A stretch of DNA of 64,000 nucleotides from Rhynchopus sp. YZ270_cl-10 (lineage: Eukaryota; Euglenozoa; Diplonemea; Diplonemida; Diplonemidae), in NCBI GenBank assembly GCA_964035575.1, contig OZ037856.1:806001-870000 (forward strand). Reading direction: 5' to 3'. Position 1 is the stretch's first letter; every line of letters starts with the position of its first letter. The notes below the pieces were generated by a model that saw only the letters and a program-made list of their open reading frames with translations, did not search any database and was not told the origin of the DNA. The translations under genes and the position numbers were made by a program. Shown here one piece after another: positions 1-9,756 of this stretch.

Positions 1-19
1 TAACACCACACACTCACAG

Positions 20-562
20 GCTATCGACAGCTACGGCGAGAACAACCCAGGTACCTGGGAGCTCTTTGTGTTCAAGGCAGAGATCCATATGATGAGTGGT
101 GAGCTTGAGGAATTAGAAACCGCACAGTCGATGCTGAACAAGGCAAGCGAGCTGAACAGACAGGAGCACCGCATTGAGGAGATCAAGCATAGACTGCAGT
201 CGTTGATCAAGCGCGCGAAGCAGGGGGATTACTACAAGATTTTGGGTGTGGCTAAGATTTCGACAGACAAGGAGATCAAGAAGGCGTACCGTGTGCTTGC
301 GATGAAGCACCACCCCGACAAGCTTACTGGTGAAATGAGCGACGAAGAGCGTGAGAAGGCGGGCGAGTTCTACAGGAAGATCTCGAATGCTTACCAAATT
401 CTTCAGGACGCTGATAAACGTAGACGCTACGACCTGGGTGAAGATGTGGAGGACAACCAGCAGCAGCAGCAGCACCACCACCACGGCGGCTTCCACCAGC
501 ACTTCAGACAAGGAGGTGGCGGAGGAGGAGGGGGCAACAACTTCCACTTCCGATGGGGCTAA
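20..562 (+). CDS. C-terminal exon of a TPR/J-domain co-chaperone (DNAJC3- or DNAJC7-like), 5' partial
   Basis: The reading frame opens at the left edge after an AG acceptor (bases 18-19, in an AC-rich tract), so this is the last exon of a gene that starts outside the window; 180 residues are visible. A helical stretch rich in E, L, K and R (about residues 20-70) looks like the end of a TPR array. It is followed by a J domain beginning DYYKILGV, with the HPD motif in KHHPDK and the closing RRRYDLG. The HPD loop is what stimulates Hsp70 ATPase. The tail is a Q/H run, then G-rich, ending NNFHFRWG, which resembles the G/F-rich aromatic end of P58IPK/DNAJC3-type proteins. TPR followed by a C-terminal J domain is the DNAJC3/DNAJC7 layout; which of the two it is cannot be decided without the N-terminus (signal peptide or not). 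Confidence 0.85.
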   Translation, partial: AIDSYGENNPGTWELFVFKAEIHMMSGELEELETAQSMLNKASELNRQEHRIEEIKHRLQSLIKRAKQGDYYKILGVAKISTDKEIKKAYRVLAMKHHPDKLTGEMSDEEREKAGEFYRKISNAYQILQDADKRRRYDLGEDVEDNQQQQQHHHHGGFHQHFRQGGGGGGGGNNFHFRWG

Positions 563-1050
563 ATCTAGCTAAGGGAAGTGGGGTAAAGGGGGTAGTGTGG
601 CATGCACATTGCATGTTCGAGGCTGTGCGAGCGTTATGTGCAAAGTTGCAAAAAAAAAAAAAAACACTAAGGGATGTGGGTAATGTGTTGATGCAGCAAC
701 AAAAAATGTAAAAAAAAAAAACCAAAAAAAAAAAAAAACAAAATATGAAAAGCAAGAAACCTTGGAACATTACCCCAGGTTTGTTGTGTAAAAAAAGGAA
801 AAAAAAAATGCAAAAAACAAAAAAAAGAAGTGTTGTATAGAATCTGTCTTCGGATTGATTGTCGATACTACAAAAAAAAAACGTGGGGTTGGAGAAGGTG
901 CGTGTCTGTGTTTTGTGTGGAGGGTGGGGTGTGAGGTATTGTGTACCAGTGCACGATGTGGGTTGTGCCTTCGAACGACAAGGTTTTCGTTTTTTGTTAT
1001 GAAACCTGAAACGAAAAGGGTGGGTGGGGAGGGTTGGTTCGAGACGTTTG

Positions 1051-1105
1051 AGGTGACCAAGTAGTCGAGAAGCTTAAGATGACCTTACCAACCTTTTCTC
1101 TTTTG
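1051..1105 (+). repeat. Family C hairpin element (diverged copy)
   Basis: Begins AGGTGACCAAG, has a GTCGAGA loop-like core, then GCTTAAG, and ends in CCTTTTCTCTTTTG. Stem pairing is weaker than in the best copies (49381, 30075). Confidence 0.6.
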
Positions 1106-1179
1106 TTCAATATGCTTTTTATTTGAGATCTAAATCAGCACAGCCTTCTGTGAAGTGGATCACACCTCTTTGTTTGTCG

Positions 1180-1222
1180 GTGTATGCGTGTGCATGAGGA
1201 CACATTCATCTTTCAAATTTTC
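1180..1222 (+). repeat. Family B hairpin element
   Basis: Shows GTGTGCATGAG, then GACACATTCATCTTTCAAA, then a T-rich tail. GTGT and ACAC can pair around the CATGAGG loop. Confidence 0.65.
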
Positions 1223-1450
1223 TTTATTTAGGCGACTTTTCACTGCTTTCGTCCTTACGTTTACCCCAACTGTATCGTGGGAGTTCCTATTTCAGATGCT
1301 CAATGGAGCGAAAAATTTTTCTTAAAACCCTTTTCCCAAAAAAGCCTTACGTTTGCCCCGCACATTCTATGTTGTCTGGTTGTGTGAAAGATGGTGTGTC
1401 TGCTTAATGCGGTTCATTTTCATCTTTTTTTTTTTTTTTTTTTTTTTTTT

Positions 1451-2277
1451 GTTTGCCAGGGTTTTTTCTAGGATTTTTTTTTTCAGATCTGGGGGGGGAC
1501 GCAAAAAAACCACCCAAAAAAAATTTTTTTTTCGCAGGTGCAAGCAGGGTTTCCGCTTATCTTCATGAAAATTTTTTCCAAAACCGTGAAGATATGTCCA
1601 AAAAGGGGTCAACATTTTTTTTTCGCGCTCCGCACAAAAAAGTCCGTTCATTTCACGTAAATACGTGATGACGTGGGATGATAACGTACATCAAGAACCA
1701 AACCAACCCTTTTTCTCATGTTCATTCTGCACGGAACTTTCCCTCAGTACAAGAAGAAACAGCGGTCATGATATCAGAACTTTGTGGCGAAGCCACGGTA
1801 CGCAACATTTCAAAAAATTGTGACCTAAAATTGAACATTTTTACAGCCAAACTATGGTAGAGGGCTGTGGGATTCCGCTCATTAAGTTTTGAGTTGCGCC
1901 GCAGGCGCACGGTACGCTAGTTTTTTTATATTTTTGCCGATGCCTTATTCTCACTCTTTGTTCGGTCCGTCAAAGATTGAGTGAATTGGGGGCACGGTCT
2001 GAAACTTCACCTCGCTATATCCTCTTCACAATGATGCCAGGAAGGGATAAGACGCGCTTCGCGCGCGCTCAACTTCCTGCCCCCCCCCTTTTTTTCTGGT
2101 GCGGGTTACGTACGTGGTGTCCCAAATGGGGGTCTGTGCGGGTGACCCCAACCACCCCCCATATCCTTTTTTTCCCAAGTCAAAATGCGTCCCCCCCCGG
2201 GGGGGGACGCGTTTCCCCCCAAAATCTGGGGGGGGACGCCGTCCCCCCCCGCGCCCCCTAGAAAAAACCCTGTTTGC
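1451..2277. repeat. Block bounded by ~23 bp inverted repeats, with G-run/C-run interior
   Basis: GTTTGCCAGGGTTTTTTC at 1451 is matched in inverse by the sequence ending at 2277 (GAAAAAACCCTGTTTGC on the + strand). Inside, a run of eight G followed by ACGC occurs at about 1491 and again near 2198 and 2231. A GCGCCGCAGGCGCACGGTAC core at about 1898 recurs at 23591. It may be a non-autonomous DNA element; no coding capacity is evident. Confidence 0.45.
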
Positions 2278-2639
2278 TTTGATTTCTTTTAGTGGCGGTG
2301 TCTGATTTCTTATCCTTGATTTTTTTTTCTGGTCTGCACGCCTTCTCCTGGGGAAAAAAACGTCTTTTTTTTTTCTTCTTTTTTTTCCAAAAGATTTCAA
2401 AACAAACAAACACAAGACAACGCTTCCCCCCTTCCACACAATACAAACAAACAAAAAATATCGCGCGCGCACACCCAACTTCACGAGCGAAAGAAAGAAA
2501 GAATGAAAAAAGCTAGCATTTGATTTATCACTATCCACATCGCCACCTTTGTACCCCCTCGCTTCCCTTTACTTTAATTTACTTTAGAGAGCATCTAATA
2601 CACAGCTCCACTCCCTTCCTCCCTCCCCCATCCTCCACT

Positions 2640-4223
2640 ATGGGAGAAGTATTTTCAATCTGTTGCGATGAAGACGAAGGCTTCGGTGGAGACATTGTCG
2701 GGTCACTTGTAGGAGGTGGGATGGGCATGGGTGGTGCTGGAACGGCAGGTATTTTTTTTTTAAAAGGGACATGCAGTGTACAGAGAAAGTTTCGTGTAGA
2801 TGCTTCAACGCAACAAACGAACAACAACAAATAACTTTCTCCTTTTCGCCTTTCCCTCCTTTTTTTCCTTTCCTCTGCTCTCCTCGTAACGACTTCATTC
2901 ATCACAGTGGATGCCGCAAGGATGGTCGGAGGTGGCATGGGTGGTATCAACCCTCTCAGCCTAGTAATGGGCGGTGTCATGGGTGCCATGATGTACTCAA
3001 TGTTTAAAGGGAATCGACCGAGGCTTCGGCTTAACAATCCTAATGTGAGGAATTTTACTCCTCCGCCGGCACCCCCACCGTCGCAGTATGTGAACGGAGC
3101 AAGAAAGGGGGTGATGATCGGGATTAACTACTTTGGGACGAGAGCGGAGCTGGCGGGGTGTATCAACGATGTGCAACGGATTGCACAGCGTTTGCATGGG
3201 AAATACCAGCTTTTGGTGTTGACAGATGACCAAAGAGATCCAAACCTGCAACCCACACGGGCCAACATCATGAACGCACTGGGCTGGTTGGTACAGGGTC
3301 TGCAGACAAACGGAAAGAAAACTGTGTTTCTCCACTTCTCCGGGCACGGATCGCAGCAGGAAGACACAGATGGGGATGAAGCCGACGGATTGGACGAAAC
3401 GATTTGCCCTGTGGACTACAACAGGAAGGGGATGATATCGGATGACGAACTGAAGGCGCACTTTCTGGCAAAGATCCCCCCGGGGAACAAGCTGCTTGCG
3501 ATTATGGATTGTTGTCATAGTGGGACTGTGTTGGATTTGCCTTATTATTGCATGGCGCAGGGGTCGCAGAGTCAGTGTGTTATGATGGGTGATCAGATGT
3601 CTGAGAGGAACCGCATTCCGTGTGATGCGTTGATGATTTCGGGGTGTGAGGATTCGCAGACGTCTGCAGATGTGAGTAGTGTTGGGTCGTCCTTTGTGGA
3701 GCTTGCAGATAAGCGTGCAGGAGGGGCGCTCTCATCGGCAGTGTTGGTTGCGTTCTCGCAGAATGCGACGCACACCCTCTCCTCTTTCCTGTATGCAGTG
3801 CGTTCGGCGCTCCGCAAAAAGGGGTTTGAGCAAATCCCGCAAATCTCCGCCTCACAGCCCTACGACGTAAACCACACTGTGTTTGATCTGTTCCCAGAGT
3901 CCTTCGCTGCTGCAGAGCAAAAGGCGGCGCAGTATCGTCCGGTAACCCAACCACAACAACAACAACAACAACAACAATACCCCCAGCAGGGTGGAGGATA
4001 TGCACAGCCACAAGGGGGCTATGGACAGCCACCGCAAGGGTACGGACAGCAACCTTCATTTGGTCAGCAGCAGCAGCAGCAGTATCCGCAACAGTATCAG
4101 CAGCAGCAGGGTGGATACCCACAGCAATACCAACAGCAGCAGCAGCCCTACCAACAGCAAGGTGGCTACAGTGCTCCTCCACCACTAAACAGAGGGAGCC
4201 CCTATGGGTCGCATGGGGTGTAG
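2640..4223 (+). CDS. Type I metacaspase-like cysteine protease with Q/G/P-rich C-terminal tail
   Basis: Two exons, 2640-2748 and 2908-4223, with intron 2749-2907 (GTATTT...CACAG, phase 1); 474 residues. The caspase-like fold (about residues 100-370) starts at ARKGVMIGINYF. The catalytic dyad is visible: His183 in HFSGHGSQ and Cys239 in DCCHSG. The acidic loop DTDGDEADGLDE between them is typical of the family. Metacaspases cleave after Arg or Lys and are usually Ca2+-activated. The first 70 residues are rich in G and M with two hydrophobic stretches and might associate with membrane. The last ~110 residues are a low-complexity repeat of QQ, YPQQ and GGYGQP. In classical type I metacaspases the Q/P-rich region is N-terminal, so here the disordered segment sits at the opposite end. 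The splice is supported because the frame joins G-TG into one Val codon and continues directly. Confidence 0.9.
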
Positions 4224-4256
4224 AAGTGTAGCTAGCATGTTGTCTCATCATGATGT

Positions 4257-4340
4257 TAACGAAATGGATGGTTGGGGTCCACCCGACTACACCAGTCATG
4301 TACCAAGGCACACTGTCAGAGGGCTGTTGTATTTCAAGTG
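4257..4340 (+). repeat. Family A element (3' of metacaspase)
   Basis: Shows ACGAAATGGATGGTTGGGG, ACACCAGTCATGTACCAAGG, CACTGTCAGAGGGCT and TGTATTTCAAG in the same order as the full copies at 47067 and 49857, but lacks the T-rich tail. Confidence 0.7.
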
Positions 4341-4518
4341 TGTTAACGAAACGTAGATATCTTTTTGTAAGTAGGCAAAGTTCAGGATCATTTTGCCAGC
4401 CTTTCATTGTTGTTTGCCATATGCGGCATTCTTTTTAATACGAAACCTCACCTTTCTTCTAATGAAAGCTGTGGTGCAAAAACCACATCCAGAGGTTGCT
4501 TTTTTTTTTTTTTGTCCG

Positions 4519-5510
4519 TATGGGTCAGGGGTTAAGTTAGCTTTTTTTTTTTCTCGCTGAGTCGGGTTTTCTGGGTTTTTTTTCGGTTTTTCTGGATTTT
4601 GCGAAAAATAACCCATTCCCTCCGCGAGCGCAGCGAGCGGGAAAATTTTTAAGGTGCACCTCCGCGAGCGTAGCGAGCGGGAAAATTTTTTTGCAATTTT
4701 TGGGCAAAGTTCAAAAATCCCACCAAAAAGTGGGGGGACCCTGGGGATTTTTGGATTTGTCCTAACAATTTTGGAGCATAAATTTGAAGAACAGGACTGG
4801 TGTACCCCTCACCGACCTCAGTTCCCACGTCCTGCCTCATCCGCACTCTCGCAACACTAGTACTGAACCCGAAGCTCGCCAGAGATCCCTGTTGCCTCTT
4901 CATATGAATAATTCCCAGTTCTGACGGGGGGTTTTTTTTTTTTTTTTTTTTTTTACTGGTTTTCTTCCTTGCTTTCGTATTTTTTGTTTTCTTTATCTAT
5001 GTGGATCCCCCCCAGTGAACCGTTAGGGACCCCGCTCTGCCGTGGCAGTCGTGGTTAGCGTTGTCATGTTTGTCTGTAGCACACAAGTAAGAAGAGAGAC
5101 TCTAGGTCTCATTGGCGTCTGTTTCTCAAAAGTTTGGTTGTCGTTCTACTCTTGTGGGTTGCCGTTAAACGGAAGCGCCTCCCCATTTACCACGAAAATC
5201 GGGGGGAATATACAGGCTGCACAGATCTCCCCCCACTATGTGGCAGTCGAGCCTTGTTACGTGGCTCCCTGGCCTGACTGCGTGGGGGGGTTTGTTTGGG
5301 TCGGGAGGATATTTTTTTTCTTAGAGGGTGGGGTGGGGGCTCCGCCCCCACCCCTACCCCACCTTCCCAGCCTACACCACCCAAAAATTTGGATTTTTTT
5401 TTTTTTTTTTCAGATTCCATTTTTTTTTTTTTTTTTTTTGAAAAACCCGAAAACCCGAAAACCGGGTTTTGAAAACCCAGAAACCCGCCCTAACTTAACC
5501 CCTGGTATGG
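4519..5510. repeat. Island bounded by ~70 bp imperfect inverted repeats
   Basis: The left arm (4519-4590) reads TATGGGTCAGGGGTTAAGTT then GGGTTTTCTGGG. The right arm (5440-5510) is its inverse, containing CTAACTTAACCCCTGGTATG and AAACCCAGAAACCC. Inside, the motif CCGCGAGCG(C/T)AGCGAGCGGG plus AAAATTTTT occurs twice in tandem, 43 bases apart. It could be a non-autonomous transposon; no transposase is visible. Confidence 0.45.
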
Positions 5511-5611
5511 GTGTTAGGATGTATTTTGTTTGCATTTCTTGCATTTTTGCACTTTCAACTAACATTTTTTTGAAATCCCTTAGAGGTGCAGAGAAAGGGG
5601 GGTTTTCTTTA

Positions 5612-5666
5612 GATATGTGTGCGTACACGAAGCACACAGTTTATCTGTCAAAAATTTCCTCTTTTC
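5612..5666 (+). repeat. Family B element
   Basis: GATATGTGTGCGTACACGAA, GCACACAG, TTATCTGTCAAAAATTTCC and a T-rich tail. GTGTGC pairs with GCACAC around GTACACGAA. Confidence 0.6.
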
Positions 5667-5889
5667 TTTGTTCATCCTACAGTCGCCCGCTCTTTCAATT
5701 CATGCTTCTAAGCGTGCTCTCCCCCCCCCCCCCAGAACATTTCAGATAACAACTTCCCCCCCCTCCTGGACTTCCCTCCTAGCGTGCACCCCGTCTAGCT
5801 TCAGAACTGACTCACCCATATTCCCTTCCCCTTTCCCCCTTTCTTTGTCGTACCTCTCTACTCCCAGCTTCTCCATCTCTATCCTCATC

Positions 5890-5909
5890 CCCATCCCTTC
5901 ACCTGTTAG
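5890..5909 (+). promoter_or_regulatory. Candidate splice acceptor before the sulfatase start
   Basis: A pyrimidine-rich stretch (CCATCCCTTCACCTGTTAG) ends in AG 15 bases before the ATG at 5925. It could receive a spliced leader or be the end of a 5' UTR intron. Confidence 0.4.
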
Positions 5910-5924
5910 GCCTTCACAACAAGT

Positions 5925-7997
5925 ATGATGTCTTTAGTGGTAATCGCACAGATGGCTGCAGCTATGGCAGCGACACCGGCTAAGCCTAACATTCTGTTTG
6001 TCCTTGCGGATGACATGGGGTGGGGTGATGTGGGGTTCAGCAACGAGCCGCAGATTCCTGGAGCGGGTGGGCAGAACTGGACGATGAACACACCACGTAC
6101 ACCGAACCTGGACGCGCATGCGACCAAGCCTGGGTCCATTCACATGAAGCGTATGTACGCAGGCAGTGCTGTGTGCTCGCCGACACGTTCCAGTGTGATG
6201 TCCGGCCGCTCGCCCCGTAGAGAGTGCATCGACTCAGCAGAGGGCTGCGGACAGGACCCTGCCTGGAACTGCTACGACAAGCTTCCCTTCCCGCATGAGA
6301 CCTTCACAGTGGCCGAGGCCGCAAAGCAGAAGGGTTACGCAACGTTCTTCGCAGGCAAATGGCATCTGGGTGACTTCTGGATCAAGGGCGAGAAGCAGAC
6401 GTACGCCATGAAGAAGTGGCCCTCCTCGAACCCAGGCCACATCGGCTTCGACGAATGGCACGCAACAGAGGCGTCCGCAGAGAGCAGCACGCCAAACTGC
6501 GGCTGCGTTGACCAATGGAAGAACGACGGCAAGGGCTGCATCACCGGCACCGGAGAGTGGGAGCGTGACGCCCTCGACTGCACGAATTACTGGCGCTCTG
6601 CTCAGGAGGTCGCCGACCCGCCGTGCCTCAAGCCGTCCACCACAGAGCGCACCTGCGTGGCAAACCTGACGGAGAAGATTGAGGGCGACGACTCCGAGTA
6701 CATCGTGGGGCTCTTCGAGAGCTTCCTCGAGAAGAAGCAGGCGGACCAGCCCTTCCTTGCGCTGCTCTTCCTGCACACTAACCACGACCCGCACTATGCC
6801 CTGCCTGAGTGGTACCACGCGTACAACGACACCGAGGGGAACTGGGCAGGGAACTACCTTGGGACTGTGAGCCAGATGGACAACGCGTTTGGCATGCTTG
6901 TTACGCTTCTTGAGAAGTACGACCTTGACGACAACACGATGCTCTGGTTCACTGTCGACAACGGTGCGCACACACGGTCGGGCTCGCGCCCGGGTGGACA
7001 GCTTGCAGCTTCGAACGGCCTGAGGCAGTGCAAAGCATCGCTCTTTGAGGGTGGCATCAGGGAGCCGGGGTTCATCCGCTGGCCTGCCGTCGTGGGCGAC
7101 ACTGCCAAGTCCTCGACACACACAACGTGCACCGTCGATTTCCTGCCCACCGTGCTCGACATCCTCGACATCGAGTACCCGAACCCCACCTGGGCCATGG
7201 ACGGTGTCTCCATCCTCCCACTTCTCACAGGCGAGAAGCCTTTGGAGGGAACCGCACGCCCTGCGCTGGGGTTCGCACAGAGTGGCCAGTGGGCGCTGAT
7301 CAACGACACTGGGTCGTCTGTGTGGAAGATCATCCAGGACGGACAGGTTGGACAGTGCGACGATATGCTGCCTCCGTACACTGCGGGCAAGGGGACGTAC
7401 CTCTTCAGACTCGACCAGGACCAGACCGAGAGCCACGACCTCTGCGCTGCAGAGCCTGAGATCTGTGCGCAGATGAAGCAGGGCCTTGCGGACTTCCAGG
7501 CGTCTGTCAACAACAGCAGGCTGCATGAATCTGGATGCCAGGACCCTGACACCCCTGAGTGGACGTTGGGTGATGTGGAGACCCTGATCACAGCACCTTC
7601 GACGGATGGCTTTAAGCTGAGGACGAGGGGGCAGTGCCTCAATGTTTTGTCTGTGGGTCTGCACCTTGTGGCGGAGCTGGGTGGGTGTGAGAGCAAGGCT
7701 GCGTTCTGGGATGTCAATGAGGAGGGGCATCTGTACAACGTGAACCTGCCGTCGATGTGTCTCGACACAGAGGTTGCAGAACACAAGATGGACAACGTGC
7801 TCATGCTTAAGGCGTGCGCAGAGGTCACCCACAAGATCGGCCTCAAGTTCTCCCCCTCCACAGGCCTCATCACCTCCGCCCTCTACCCCACCCTCTGCGT
7901 TTCCTCCACCCACAGCTCCCAGGTCGGTTCCCTCGTTTCCTCCACCGTTGCTCTGAACTACTGCGACACCCACGGACGCACATTCACCCAGGAGTAA
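5925..7997 (+). CDS. Secreted arylsulfatase-type sulfatase with C-terminal ricin-like beta-trefoil
   Basis: 690 residues, one exon. A short hydrophobic N-terminus (residues 1-18, ending MAATPA) looks like a signal peptide. The sulfatase core begins PNILFVLADDMGWGDVG, where Asp29 and Asp30 are metal ligands. Cys84 in CSPTRSSVMSGR fits the C-x-P-x-R signature whose Cys is converted to formylglycine. GKWHLGD (Lys145, His147) and TVDNGAHTRSG supply further conserved active-site and metal residues. It hydrolyses sulfate esters; the substrate cannot be told from sequence. The last ~130 residues (from TDGFKLRTRGQCLNV) carry C-L-N and C-L-D repeats like a ricin-type carbohydrate-binding domain, which suggests a glycan substrate. 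I chose the first of two adjacent ATGs. A 658-codon open frame on the other strand is an antisense shadow caused by GC-rich codons. Confidence 0.92.
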   Translation: MMSLVVIAQMAAAMAATPAKPNILFVLADDMGWGDVGFSNEPQIPGAGGQNWTMNTPRTPNLDAHATKPGSIHMKRMYAGSAVCSPTRSSVMSGRSPRRECIDSAEGCGQDPAWNCYDKLPFPHETFTVAEAAKQKGYATFFAGKWHLGDFWIKGEKQTYAMKKWPSSNPGHIGFDEWHATEASAESSTPNCGCVDQWKNDGKGCITGTGEWERDALDCTNYWRSAQEVADPPCLKPSTTERTCVANLTEKIEGDDSEYIVGLFESFLEKKQADQPFLALLFLHTNHDPHYALPEWYHAYNDTEGNWAGNYLGTVSQMDNAFGMLVTLLEKYDLDDNTMLWFTVDNGAHTRSGSRPGGQLAASNGLRQCKASLFEGGIREPGFIRWPAVVGDTAKSSTHTTCTVDFLPTVLDILDIEYPNPTWAMDGVSILPLLTGEKPLEGTARPALGFAQSGQWALINDTGSSVWKIIQDGQVGQCDDMLPPYTAGKGTYLFRLDQDQTESHDLCAAEPEICAQMKQGLADFQASVNNSRLHESGCQDPDTPEWTLGDVETLITAPSTDGFKLRTRGQCLNVLSVGLHLVAELGGCESKAAFWDVNEEGHLYNVNLPSMCLDTEVAEHKMDNVLMLKACAEVTHKIGLKFSPSTGLITSALYPTLCVSSTHSSQVGSLVSSTVALNYCDTHGRTFTQE

Positions 7998-8075
7998 ATG
8001 AAATATGGAGAGAGAGGGAGAGGGGGGGAAATGGCGTTGCTCCTTGTTGTGGCTGATGTGGTATTTGTGTAAAAA

Positions 8076-8104
8076 GATGTGTGCACGAGAGGCATGTTCA
8101 TCAA
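8076..8104 (+). repeat. Family B element, 3' of sulfatase
   Basis: GATGTGTGCACGAGAGGC then ATGTTCATC; GATG...CATC closure and the ACGAGAG loop are intact. Lies 78 bases after the sulfatase stop. The downstream T-tract is degraded. Confidence 0.7.
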
Positions 8105-8583
8105 AATGGTTTGTGTAAAAAAAAGAATTAGTGTGCTCTCTGTGGGTGACTCCCCTTTTGACCGCTGCTACGTGGGGATGTTTTAGAGTTCCTTTAGGCT
8201 GCAGTGTCATTAGGGTCGCGCCCGCAAAGTGTTGTCTGGTGGTGTAAGGGTGTAAATGTAAGGGGGTAAATGGTTCAAACCCGAAAAAAAAGAGAATTCA
8301 TAACCAGTTTTCAAAAAAAAAAGAAAAAAAGCAACGATGGAAATTTCGCTAGTTTGTCAGATTTTCCCCTCCCCTCCTTTCAAACCTAGTTCCGACATTA
8401 CCATATCCCCTCCACTCTCCTATTCCCCCCAAGGATTTGGAATAAGTTTGCTAGTTTGCGCAATCTTCATTTTTTTGCCCCCCCTCCCTTCTCTCTCTCT
8501 CATGTGCCTGCGTCCAACACACGTTATCATTTTCAAGGTGACTAAGCCCCCTATGCTATCATCTTCCCAACTTTATATTTCCT

Positions 8584-8628
8584 CAGTGCCTGCATCGAGG
8601 TGTTTGCACTATCAACTTCACTTTTTTC
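8584..8628 (+). repeat. Family D element (short form)
   Basis: CAGTGCCTGCATCGAGGTG, TTTGCACTATCAACTTCAC and a T-run. AGTGC and GCACT can pair. Confidence 0.65.
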
Positions 8629-8893
8629 CCACTGTCCCATCTTTTTTTATTAGTGTCTTGTGCGTGTAAATTTGTGTGTTTGTTGCACAAAGTGTTGTGC
8701 CGATACCTGAGGCGAACGATGTCAAACGACCTCAAGGCTATTACGTTCATTTTCTCTATTGTTGGTAGCGGCAACATCACTTTATGGGTGTGTGAGGAGG
8801 GAAAAAAAGAAAAAAGAAAAAAGAAAAAAGCTCCTGACAACCCAGTACCCCTCTTTATGGTTGTGTTGTGTTGGGATTTGTATGATTTTACTG

Positions 8894-8956
8894 CAGTGTC
8901 CTGCGTCCGTCTATGAACGGTGAGGGGTTTGCACTTTCAACTTCTCTTTTTTTTTT
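8894..8956 (+). repeat. Family D element
   Basis: CAGTGTCCTGCGTCCGTC, ATGAACGGTGAGG, TTTGCACTTTCAACTTCTC and a T-run, close to the copies at 25292 and 59851. Confidence 0.75.
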
Positions 8957-9395
8957 CATTTTTAAATTATCAAAATGTTTTCAGAATACACAAACAGAGC
9001 TGCGTTTTGATAGAATATATCAGAAGAAAATACAACCATCCCATTCACACAACCCGCCTTTTTGTTTCATGTTCTGCGGGTCCCCCCCTTTTTTTTGCGA
9101 GTGGTATTTCCCGGGGATTGTGTTATGTGTTTATGTGCAAACGTCCTTTTATTTCCGCCTGTTCCCTCTTTCGGGTCCTCTGAAGAAAAATGAATATCGC
9201 CCCTAAATCTTAGGTTTAGTTGATATGTGAACAAATAGTTTGGGGGGGTATTATTCAATAAAAAAAAGAAGAAAAAAAAACGAAGACAGGAGAAAAAAAA
9301 AACAACGAAAAATAAAAAGAAGCAGACAGAAAGTATCGTCTCAGTACCAGCGTGATCGGAAAATATACATTTTTTTTTTTGAGAGAAAGTTGGTA

Positions 9396-9455
9396 AGGTG
9401 GCTACAATCACATGAAGTTCATCTTACCACCTGCACTTTCGACTTCTCTCTCTCT
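9396..9455 (+). repeat. Mixed family C/D element
   Basis: AAGGTGGCTACAATCACATG and AAGTTCATCTTACCA resemble family C. They are followed by CTGCACTTTCGACTTCTC and a pyrimidine tract like the family D tail. Confidence 0.5.
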
Positions 9456-9589
9456 TTTTATTTACTTTTTTCATCTTCGCGTTTGTTGTGTTCCAGAACA
9501 GTAATATATCCCGTTCCAAACAGAGATGCTGCCTTGGTGCAAAAAAACGTTCAGATTTCCCCTCTAACAATACCACTTTATTTGATGTA

Positions 9590-9705
9590 CCACGAAATGG
9601 ATTGTAGAACTGTGCATGGTTGAGAGTGTCCACCCCCGGTACAGCCGGTCATTGTACCAAAGGTACACTGTTCACGAGAGGGCTTTGTATTTCAACTCTA
9701 CTTTA
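9590..9705 (+). repeat. Family A element immediately upstream of hemE
   Basis: Contains CACGAAATGGATTGTAG, GGTACAGCCGGTCATTGTAC, GGTACACTGTTCACGAGAGG and TTTGTATTTCAACTCTACTT. It ends 51 bases before the ATG at 9757. Almost the same sequence lies upstream of the DUF4116 gene (47171-47286). Confidence 0.85.
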
Positions 9706-9721
9706 TTCCCTTTGGGTTCAC

Positions 9722-9742
9722 CTATCACACTATTTCCCTCAG
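9722..9742 (+). promoter_or_regulatory. Candidate splice acceptor before hemE
   Basis: The pyrimidine-rich CACACTATTTCCCTCAG ends 14 bases before the ATG. The preceding tract is partly contributed by the family A tail. Confidence 0.4.
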
Positions 9743-9756
9743 ACAAAGAATTCCTT

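Larger units (their letters stand above)
563..2639. other. Spacer with poly-A/T runs, short repeats and an inverted-repeat-bounded block
   Basis: No convincing gene. The first 500 bases are the likely 3' UTR region, with several A-runs. A family C element lies at 1051-1105 and a family B element at 1180-1222. A block at 1451-2277 is bounded by an inverted repeat and is extremely G- and C-run rich. The last 300 bases before the metacaspase start are pyrimidine-rich on the + strand, as before most genes here. Confidence 0.7.
4224..5924. other. Spacer with family A and B elements and an inverted-repeat island
   Basis: A family A copy lies about 30 bases after the metacaspase stop. From 4519 to 5510 there is a block whose ends match in inverse. 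A tandem pair of a GC-rich motif lies at 4619-4691. A family B element is at 5612-5666. The last 250 bases are strongly pyrimidine-rich and lead into the sulfatase start. No gene seen. Confidence 0.65.
7998..9756. other. Spacer with family B, C, D and A elements
   Basis: No gene seen. Elements in order: B (8076), D (8584), D (8894), a mixed C/D copy (9396) and a full family A copy (9590-9705) that ends just before the hemE start. A purine-rich A/G tract at 9258-9330 is simple sequence. Confidence 0.7.

Noticed and set aside
6234-8210. 658-codon open frame antisense to the sulfatase
   Set aside because: Antisense shadow of GC-rich codons; runs into repeats downstream, and the + strand has all sulfatase motifs.
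8337-8669. 110-codon open frame on +
   Set aside because: Pyrimidine-rich spacer containing a family D element; no start context or domain.
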